Source: Salinibacterium sp. | GTDB lineage: Bacteria; Actinomycetota; Actinomycetes; Actinomycetales; Microbacteriaceae | NCBI GenBank assembly: GCA_019638845.1 | Contig: JAHBSZ010000007.1 | Span: 1-64,000, forward strand | DNA length: 64,000 nucleotides | Direction of reading: 5' to 3' | Shown: piece after piece, positions 58,453 to 64,000 of the stretch | Layout: each line of letters opens with the position of its first letter | Position numbering within the stretch: the first letter of the stretch is position 1 | Notes under the pieces: model-generated | What the model saw: only the letters and a program-made list of their open reading frames with translations | The model's database searches: none | Told to the model about the DNA's origin: nothing | Program-made: the position numbers and the translations under genes

Positions 58453-59468
58453 CAATCGAGACTACGTACCTCCGCCACGATCGACCCCTCTGGCGTCGGC
58501 TTCTCCTGCGACCTGAAGCTATCCTTATCGCCGCCATCCTGCTGATCGTCGTGCTGTCAATACTCGGCATCCCGAACTACCTGCGACCCAACCCCGGCTA
58601 CACCATCTCGACGCTCTTGCTCAACGCGGCGCCGATCCTGATCCTGCTGCTGCCGCTCACTCTTATCATTGCGACGGGCGAGATCGACATCTCGGTTGGT
58701 TCGACTTTGGGCCTCTCGAGCGCGAGCTTCGGGCTCATGTTCGCCAGCGGCATCCCTCTTCCACTGGCCGCGATCCTGAGCGTACTTATCGGCGGCATGG
58801 TCGGTGCGTTCAACGGCTTCCTCGTCACGGTGGTCGGTCTGCCTAGTCTTGCGGTGACCATCGGTACGCTCGCGCTCGTTCGAGGAATTGCCGTCGGCAT
58901 GCTGGGAACGACGTCGGTGACCTCGTTCCCCTCGGATCTGACGAGCTTCGTTCGATCGACAGTTCCGGGTACCCCGGTCCCCTGGCTCATTGTCGTCTTT
59001 GCCGCACTGGCGATCGTCTTCGGTGTCCTGCTTCACTTCACGGCATTTGGACGCGGGGTATTCGCAATCGGACTCTCTACCGAGACCGCAACCTTCTCCG
59101 GTGTCAATGTCGGGCGCACGAAGTTCGTTCTGTTCGTGCTGAGTGGACTCACCGCCGCGCTCGTGGGCGTGATGTTCACGCTGCAGTACTCAAACGCCAT
59201 TGGCTCGAACGGAAGCGGATTCGAGTTGCGCGCCATCACCGCAATCGTGTTGGGCGGCGTTTCAATCTGGGGCGGCACGGGCACCTTGCTGGGAGCGGTC
59301 GTCGGCGGCCTCTTCATAGCCACGGTGAACAAATCGCTCCAGATTCTCGGGATCGGTGATGACGCGATCTATGTCATCACGGGTTCCGCCCTGATCATCT
59401 CCGTCGTCGTAGGGAGCATCGCCTCGGTGATCTCTACGCGGCGGAGAGCAACAACGTCCACTGCTTAG
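58449..59468 (+). CDS. Sugar ABC transporter permease 2 (RbsC-like)
   Basis: The 339-residue permease has the motif LLPLTLIIATGEIDISVGSTLGLSSASFG, VGLPSLAVTIGTLALVRGIA and GSNGSGFELRAITAIVLGGVSIWGGTGTLLGAVVGG, all diagnostic of CUT2 permeases. It overlaps the first permease by ATGA. Two different permeases in one operon are typical of rhamnose importers (RhaP/RhaQ), which supports rhamnose as substrate. Confidence 0.92.
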   Translation: MTIETTYLRHDRPLWRRLLLRPEAILIAAILLIVVLSILGIPNYLRPNPGYTISTLLLNAAPILILLLPLTLIIATGEIDISVGSTLGLSSASFGLMFASGIPLPLAAILSVLIGGMVGAFNGFLVTVVGLPSLAVTIGTLALVRGIAVGMLGTTSVTSFPSDLTSFVRSTVPGTPVPWLIVVFAALAIVFGVLLHFTAFGRGVFAIGLSTETATFSGVNVGRTKFVLFVLSGLTAALVGVMFTLQYSNAIGSNGSGFELRAITAIVLGGVSIWGGTGTLLGAVVGGLFIATVNKSLQILGIGDDAIYVITGSALIISVVVGSIASVISTRRRATTSTA

Positions 59469-59543
59469 GCGGCGGCGAACCATCACAACCGAACAAAAGC
59501 ACTAGATCTGCAACACACATCGACAACTACGAAAGGTAGAACA

Positions 59544-60584
59544 ATGAGGTTCAGTAACATCATGCGCGGCCGTCATGGGCGGGTGGCTGGTGTCGCGGCG
59601 GCATTTGCGGTATCAGCCATCGTTCTCGCGGGCTGCTCCGCTCCCGCAGGGGACACCGGCGCCTCCGGCGAGGCGAATTACAACATCGTCGTGATGCCGA
59701 AGAGCTTGGGCAACAAGTACTTCGGTGCATCGGACGCTGGCGCAAAGTCCGCGATCGAGGGCTTCGGCGGCACCTACTCCGAGGCGGGCTCGAACGAGGC
59801 GGCTCCGACCTCGCAGTCTCCGTTCATCCAGACGGCGATTCAGAACGGCGCCGGCGCGATCATCCTCGCAGCGAACGACCCCCAGGCCGTCTGTGCCGAC
59901 CTTGAGTCCGCGCAGGCCGCGGGCATTAAGGTCGTCACCTTCGACTCCGACACAAACTGCCGGGACGCGTTCATCAACCAGGCAACAGTTGATGGCGTAG
60001 CGCAGGGTCTCGTCGACCTCGCGATCGCGAAGTTCCCGACTGAGCCCGCCCAACTGGCGATCGAGTCCGGTGGACCGAACGCGACCAACCTGAACGCATG
60101 GGTTGACGCGATCAAGTCGAAGATCGCCGAGCAGGCGCCGAACATCGAGATCGTCGATGTGGTCTACGGCAATGACGTTGACGCCGACGCCTACAACGCG
60201 GCTAAGGGCGTCATCACCGCGCACCCTGACCTCGACGGCATCATTGCGCCCGACTCGGTCTCGGTCAAGGAGGCAGCGCATTACCTGTCTGACACCCCGG
60301 AGCTCCAGGGCAAGATCTGGCTCACGGGTCTCGGCCTGCCGAGCGAGCTGCGTGACTACGTCAAGGCTGGCGTCTTCGACCAGTTCGGTCTCTGGGATGT
60401 CGGAGCGCTTGGCCAGCTCGCTGCATACACGGCGAAGGCGCTAATCGACGGCGAGATCACGGGTGCCGAGGGCGACACGTTCTCAACCCCGATCGGCGAC
60501 TACACAGTTGGTAAGGGCGGAGAGATCGTTCTTGGCCCGTTGTTCGTGTTCGACGCGAAGAACGTTGACGACTTCGACTTCTAG
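59544..60584 (+). CDS. Sugar ABC transporter substrate-binding lipoprotein (RhaS-like)
   Basis: The 346-residue protein has a basic N-terminus, hydrophobic core and lipobox L-A-G-C (lipidation near residue 31), so it is anchored outside the membrane. The mature part is a periplasmic-binding-protein type I fold: YNIVVMPKSLGNKYFGASDAGAKSAIEGFGGT, IQTAIQNGAGAIILAANDP, and IIAPDSVSVKEAAHYL. This matches rhamnose/autoinducer-type RhaS/LsrB-like proteins. A GAAAGG site precedes the ATG. A strong hairpin follows the stop. Confidence 0.9.
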   Translation: MRFSNIMRGRHGRVAGVAAAFAVSAIVLAGCSAPAGDTGASGEANYNIVVMPKSLGNKYFGASDAGAKSAIEGFGGTYSEAGSNEAAPTSQSPFIQTAIQNGAGAIILAANDPQAVCADLESAQAAGIKVVTFDSDTNCRDAFINQATVDGVAQGLVDLAIAKFPTEPAQLAIESGGPNATNLNAWVDAIKSKIAEQAPNIEIVDVVYGNDVDADAYNAAKGVITAHPDLDGIIAPDSVSVKEAAHYLSDTPELQGKIWLTGLGLPSELRDYVKAGVFDQFGLWDVGALGQLAAYTAKALIDGEITGAEGDTFSTPIGDYTVGKGGEIVLGPLFVFDAKNVDDFDF

Positions 60585-60600
60585 TCTTTAGTCGTTCCTA

Positions 60601-60635
60601 GGTAGGCCCGCGTCGCTCGACGGCGCGGGCCTACC
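60601..60635 (+). terminator. Terminator of the cupin/ABC operon
   Basis: GGTAGGCCCGCG (60601-60612) pairs perfectly with CGCGGGCCTACC (60624-60635) around an 11-nt loop, 16 nt after the binding-protein stop. There is no T-run. It separates the importer operon from the lacI-type gene. Confidence 0.7.
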
Positions 60636-60680
60636 CAAGCCCACACACTTTTCTGCGGTTCGGCAGTCTGAGGAGGTCTC

Positions 60681-61685
60681 ATGGCGACGATTCGAGATGT
60701 CGCGCGTTCTGCGGGTGTGTCGGCTGGAACTGTGAGCAACGTCCTCAACCGCCCCAGCTATGTGTCCGCGGGAGTGCGGGAGCGAGTTCTCGCTGCGATC
60801 GCAGAACTCGATTTCACCCCGAGCACTTCGGCGCGCAAGTTCCGTCCCGGTCGCGAGCGCACCCTCGGCCTCGCGGTGGCAGACCTCGGCAACCCCTTCT
60901 TCATCGATGTGACCCTTGGGGCCGAGGCAGAGGCCAAATTGCTGGGTGTCGGCGTAGTGATTGTGCACAACGGCCTTGACCCGGTCCGCGAGGAGCAGAA
61001 TCTCAACGTCCTCACGCAGCAACGCGTGCACGGGATCATCATTACGCCCGTCGAGGAGGAGAACTCTCGCCTTGAGCAGCTTGCTGAGCAAGGCATCCCG
61101 ATCGTTTACGTTGACCGCATTTCGGGCGATCGACCGTGCTGCTGGGTACGGACCGACGACATCATGGGGGGGCGGCTCGCGGGTGAGCACCTGATCGAGC
61201 GGGGGCATCGGCGCCTTATGTACGCAGGCGGCACGCGGATCACTCATCAGGTCGATGCGCGATACGAAGGATTCCTTCGCGCTGTCGAGTCCGGAGGAGG
61301 CGAGGTCGAACGGTTCGAAACCGTGTCTTGGCGACTGGAGGACGGCACGGGGGTCGCCGAGGTCCTGCTCGCAAGGCCGCCGGAAGCGCGTCCAACGGCC
61401 GTGATGTGTGCGAACGACCTCATCGCCCTCGGCCTCATGCAGAAGCTCACCCTCAGTGGGATTCGCATTCCAGAAGACATCGCCCTGGTCGGATTCGACG
61501 ACCTCGAGTGGGCCGGCGCTGCAGTTATCCCGCTCTCAAGCGTGCGCCAGCAGCGCGAGCTATTGGGTCGTCGTGCCGTTCAACTACTCATGGACGAGTT
61601 GCTCAGTTCGGACTTACACGTGCACGCACATGAAGAACTCGAACCGACGCTCGTCGTACGCAATTCAAGCGCACTGAGTAGATAA
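60681..61685 (+). CDS. LacI family transcriptional regulator
   Basis: The 334-residue repressor has the LacI HTH (ATIRDVARSAGVSAGTVSNVLNRPSYVSAGVRERVLAAI, residues 2-41), hinge helix (STSARKFRPGR) and the periplasmic-binding-like effector domain (LGLAVADLGNPFF, IVYVDRISGDRPCCWVRTDD). A perfect AGGAGG site precedes the ATG at 60681. Its placement directly after the sugar importer suggests it regulates that operon, possibly through the GGTTCA-T-TGAACC dyad at 53602-53614. The effector would be the imported sugar or a derivative. Confidence 0.9.
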   Translation: MATIRDVARSAGVSAGTVSNVLNRPSYVSAGVRERVLAAIAELDFTPSTSARKFRPGRERTLGLAVADLGNPFFIDVTLGAEAEAKLLGVGVVIVHNGLDPVREEQNLNVLTQQRVHGIIITPVEEENSRLEQLAEQGIPIVYVDRISGDRPCCWVRTDDIMGGRLAGEHLIERGHRRLMYAGGTRITHQVDARYEGFLRAVESGGGEVERFETVSWRLEDGTGVAEVLLARPPEARPTAVMCANDLIALGLMQKLTLSGIRIPEDIALVGFDDLEWAGAAVIPLSSVRQQRELLGRRAVQLLMDELLSSDLHVHAHEELEPTLVVRNSSALSR

Positions 61686-61692
61686 CCGAATC

Positions 61693-62673
61693 TCAGAGCG
61701 CGGCCAAGCGGTCCCAAGCCGCGTCGATCGCCGGATCCACGACTTGTCGGGACGGCATCGACAGATACCAACCAGCGATGTCGCGCGCACCCTCCGAAAA
61801 CTGTGTAGTCGCGACCCAGCCGGGTACGAGCGTCTTGATGCGGGTGTTGTCGAAAAGCACTGAGTGGGCCCAGTCGCCGAGGAGCCAGGGGCCGAGGTCG
61901 GGGAGCTCCCGTGCGATGCGCTCGCTCGCTACGTGCGCAATGATCGGCTCCACACCGATGCTCTGGCCGAGCATCCGAGCGATCTCGTCCCAGGTGAGGC
62001 TCTCGTCCGAGGTGATGTGGACCTGTGCTCCCAGGGCGTGAGGGTTACCGAACAGGCCGACGAAGGCGCGCGCGAAGTCGCGCGAGTGCGTGAGCGTCCA
62101 CCAGCTTGTGCCGTCGCCGTGAACGACGACAGGCTTGCCGTCCCGCATGCGCTGGAAGGCCGTCCAGCCGCCCGGGAACGGCATGTTGCCGCCATCGTAG
62201 GTGTGTGACGGCCTAACTATCGTCATAGGGAATCCGGTGTCCCGGTAGGTGGCGACGAGGAGATCCTCGCACGCGATCTTGTCCCGCGAGTACTGCCAGA
62301 ACGGGTTGCGGAGGGGCGTGGATTCGACGATCGGTAGCGCCGCAATGGGCTTTTGATACGCGGAGGCCGATGAGATGAACAAGTACTGGCCCACGCGGCC
62401 GTCGAACAGTTCGATGTCGAGCGCCACCTGTTCGGGCCTGAAAGCCCGGAAGTTTGCGACTATGTCGAATTCGCCCCTACCGATTGCTGATCGGACGGAC
62501 GCGGGATCGTCGGCGTCCCCCCTGATGCTCGTGACCCCGTCGATGGGCGCCCGGTTGGAACTGAGCCCGCGCGTGAGCTGCGTCACGTCATAGCCCAGTT
62601 CGACGGCGAGACTACTCACCCACCAGGAGATGATCCCGTTTCCGCCGATGATGAGTACTCGTTTCGCTGCCAT
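61693..62673 (-). CDS. NAD-dependent epimerase/dehydratase-like protein (extended SDR), copy 2
   Basis: The 326-residue paralogue of the protein at 4308-5285 shares the Rossmann motif (LIIGGNGIIS), the ISSASAYQKP strand, Tyr-x-x-x-Lys (YSRDK) and blocks ESTPLRNPFW, FPMTIVRPSHTYD, GKPVVVHGDGTSWWTLTH. It sits beside the sugar operon, convergent with lacI by 7 nt. A role in modifying the imported sugar or a nucleotide-sugar is possible but not shown. ATG at 62673 has TAGCGT at 6 nt (62680-62685), so it is probably leaderless. Confidence 0.82.
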   Translation of the reverse strand: MAAKRVLIIGGNGIISWWVSSLAVELGYDVTQLTRGLSSNRAPIDGVTSIRGDADDPASVRSAIGRGEFDIVANFRAFRPEQVALDIELFDGRVGQYLFISSASAYQKPIAALPIVESTPLRNPFWQYSRDKIACEDLLVATYRDTGFPMTIVRPSHTYDGGNMPFPGGWTAFQRMRDGKPVVVHGDGTSWWTLTHSRDFARAFVGLFGNPHALGAQVHITSDESLTWDEIARMLGQSIGVEPIIAHVASERIARELPDLGPWLLGDWAHSVLFDNTRIKTLVPGWVATTQFSEGARDIAGWYLSMPSRQVVDPAIDAAWDRLAAL

Positions 62674-62682
62674 GCCGCAACG

Positions 62683-63105
62683 CTAGTCGCCCCCTATGTC
62701 GAACTCGATTTCGAAAAGCACGCTGCCATCCATCCACGCCTTCTCGGAGGTGGGCTGGCGAATGCGTCCGGGGTTCGCGGACTGGTTCAAATCGGCGACG
62801 ATCGCAGAGAACACGCGAAACCGTTCGGCCGGATCGGTCACAGCATGTGCCGTGGCCTTGAGGGTCGCCTGTACACCGTGCTTCAGATGGAACAGGAACT
62901 GCGGGTTCGCCTCGAGGTTGCGCGACCAGTCCGTGGTGGGCCCGGGCATGCCGGTCAGGTAGTTCGTCTCATCTACCCGGTAGAGCCAGATTTCGATGCG
63001 ACGAGCCAAACCGCTTCGGGCGCCTCGGGTGGTGATTTCGATAGTGCGATCCCAAGCGCTGGATTGCGGGGTCAGGGCAAGGGCGGCGAGCACGTCGGGA
63101 TCCAC
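62683..63105 (-). CDS. DUF385 / nitroreductase-family protein, possibly F420-dependent
   Basis: The 140-residue protein shows the split beta-barrel pattern of the DUF385/Ddn family (SAWDRTIEITTRGARSGLARRIEIWLYRVDETNYLTG; WSRNLEANPQFLFHLKHG; AERFRVFSAIVADLN). Family members often use deazaflavin F420. GTG at 63105 is chosen because CATACT lies exactly 6 nt upstream; GTG at 63123 would add six residues. A second DUF385-type gene is divergent. Function unknown. Confidence 0.72.
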   Translation of the reverse strand: MDPDVLAALALTPQSSAWDRTIEITTRGARSGLARRIEIWLYRVDETNYLTGMPGPTTDWSRNLEANPQFLFHLKHGVQATLKATAHAVTDPAERFRVFSAIVADLNQSANPGRIRQPTSEKAWMDGSVLFEIEFDIGGD

Positions 63106-63152
63106 TGTTCGAGTATGACTCACCTCTAACGGCGCGCCGGTATATCGGTTGA

Positions 63153-63165
63153 CCCCAATACGGGG
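63153..63165. promoter_or_regulatory. CCCC-N5-GGGG dyad between the DUF385 genes
   Basis: CCCC-AATAC-GGGG lies 48 nt before the minus-strand start and 36 nt before the plus-strand start. It shares its arms and spacer length with CCCC-TTATT-GGGG at 8271-8283. Confidence 0.35.
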
Positions 63166-63200
63166 GCACCTGAAGAACCGAGATCGGGTGAAGATAGAGG

Positions 63201-63635
63201 ATGCCCCTCACCGGAGAGTACGAACCAGGAACGTCCGAATGGTCGCGCACGCAGACTGAGCTTTACGAATCCACCGACGGACGCGAGGGGGACACCCTCC
63301 GCGGCCGCCCGATCATCGTGCTGACCTCGCTCGGCGCGAAGTCGGGCAACCTTCGCAAGAACGCGCTCATGCGCGTGGAACACGGCGGGGTGTACGCCGT
63401 GGTCGCCTCCCTCGGCGGTGCGCCGAAGAATCCGGTCTGGTACTACAACCTCAAGGCCGAACCGCACGTCGAACTGCAGGACGGTGCCGTGCGCAAGGAC
63501 TACACGGCCCGCGAGGTTACGGGCGACGAGAAGACCGTGTGGTGGGCGCGGGCTGTCGAGACATGGCCCGACTACGCCGCCTATCAGGCGAAGACGGAGC
63601 GGCAGATACCGGTGTTCGTGTTGGAGCCGATCTGA
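63201..63635 (+). CDS. DUF385 / Ddn-like nitroreductase-family protein
   Basis: The 144-residue protein has the Ddn pattern: [61 protein letters not shown]. The K-x-G..R motif and NPxWYxNLxAxP are diagnostic of F420-dependent split-barrel oxidoreductases. It may reduce quinones or enones using F420H2. The start context is weak (AGAGG abutting ATG). It is probably not co-transcribed with the ATP-grasp gene, which has its own box. Confidence 0.83.
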   Translation: MPLTGEYEPGTSEWSRTQTELYESTDGREGDTLRGRPIIVLTSLGAKSGNLRKNALMRVEHGGVYAVVASLGGAPKNPVWYYNLKAEPHVELQDGAVRKDYTAREVTGDEKTVWWARAVETWPDYAAYQAKTERQIPVFVLEPI

Positions 63636-63671
63636 AACACCACCGCAACACGACTGGCTTAGGCTCACCCT

Positions 63672-64000
63672 ATGGCTGACCTGTTCGATGGCTATGGCGC
63701 CACTGCCGCGCGGGTATCAGGCGCGGGCAAGTCGGGCACCGCTGCCTGGGACGAGATGTTCGCCAAGCCGGGGTCTGCCCGGCAGTCCTACAAAGAGATC
63801 CACGCCGCGCTCGCGCAGATGACGCAGGACGAACTTCGCGGTCGCACGGATGCCCTCGCCAGCTCGTATCTCGCTCAGGGCGTCACCTTCGACTTCGCAG
63901 GAGAAGAGAGGCCGTTCCCGCTCGACGCTGTTCCCCGGGTGATCGATCAAGGGGAGTGGACAAACGTCGAGGCGGGCATCAAGCAGCGCGTTCGTGCGCT
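63672..64000 (+). CDS. Circularly permuted type 2 ATP-grasp protein (partial)
   Basis: The window holds the first about 109 codons; the gene continues past the end. The sequence contains FPLDAVPRVIDQGEWTNVEAGIKQRVRA, which matches the conserved start of circularly permuted ATP-grasp proteins (DUF404/CP_ATPgrasp). These probably ligate amino acids or peptides and usually are followed by an 'alpha-E' protein and a transglutaminase, not visible here. ATG at 63672 follows TAGGCT at 6 nt (63660-63665). Confidence 0.8.
   Translation, partial: MADLFDGYGATAARVSGAGKSGTAAWDEMFAKPGSARQSYKEIHAALAQMTQDELRGRTDALASSYLAQGVTFDFAGEERPFPLDAVPRVIDQGEWTNVEAGIKQRVRA

Noticed and set aside
1-64000. CRISPR array, insertion sequences, tRNA/rRNA genes, toxin-antitoxin or restriction systems
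   Set aside because: No regular direct repeats, transposase motifs, cloverleaf-like sequences or defence-gene motifs were seen while reading both strands.

Overview
The window is a gene-dense, high-GC (roughly mid-60s %, estimated by eye) chromosome segment from an actinobacterium. Features pointing to the Actinobacteria, most likely Microbacteriaceae, are an EndoMS/NucS mismatch endonuclease, a fused CydDC exporter next to cydAB, a class E-type LAYTG surface protein, F420-type DUF385 proteins, the YtxH/holin/DUF3618 trio, and very many apparently leaderless genes (a TAnnnT box 6-7 nt before ATG/GTG). I see no tRNA or rRNA gene, CRISPR array, insertion sequence, prophage or replication origin. 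No gene-free stretch exceeds 300 bases; the largest gaps are 1-243 and 8241-8456.

Layout. 0.2-5.3 kb: a small lipoprotein, then a leftward run of bile-acid-type symporter, HAD phosphatase, nucS, an MFS exporter and a NAD-dependent epimerase-like protein. 5.4-14.6 kb: M13 peptidase, serine hydrolase, LAYTG surface protein, MFS sugar-type transporter with a GH3 glycosidase, and a GNAT acetyltransferase. 14.7-21.7 kb: envelope-associated trio, hemD, pfkA, two tandem small membrane proteins, trhO (tRNA modification), an AlkA-type DNA glycosylase, and RidA back to back with a thioesterase. 21.7-31 kb: two FAD oxidoreductases, MarR and LysR regulators, putA, an aldo/keto reductase, GntR and Lrp regulators.

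31.3-36.7 kb is a rightward cluster of overlapping genes: a guanidine-modifying enzyme (DDAH / arginine-dihydrolase type), ornithine aminotransferase, a Gfo/Idh/MocA oxidoreductase, kynureninase and an LtrA membrane protein. With putA nearby this gives a plausible route arginine -> ornithine -> glutamate semialdehyde -> glutamate. 36.7-45.9 kb: HxlR/DoxX pair, acyl-CoA dehydrogenase-like protein, cydABDC (cytochrome bd oxidase and its exporter), and a divergent BlaI-M56 peptidase pair with three tandem operators.

45.9-62.7 kb is a large L-rhamnose/6-deoxysugar catabolic region. Leftward: rhaI, bifunctional rhaEW, rhaB, then a FadR-type regulator and an FMN L-lactate dehydrogenase; together they can take L-rhamnose to DHAP plus L-lactate and on to pyruvate. 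A DeoR regulator lies between this and a rightward operon of a PMI-like cupin, a DUF4432 sugar epimerase, a CUT2-type ABC sugar importer (ATPase, two permeases, lipoprotein binding protein) and a LacI regulator. A paralogue of the 4.3 kb epimerase follows. The window ends with two divergent DUF385 proteins and the start of a circularly permuted ATP-grasp gene.

No wholly unknown multi-gene system is obvious. The best candidates for something new are the cupin/DUF4432 sugar module with its own regulator, the probable arginine-dihydrolase shortcut, the triple-operator BlaI control region beside cydABDC, and the unusually uniform leaderless promoter signature.
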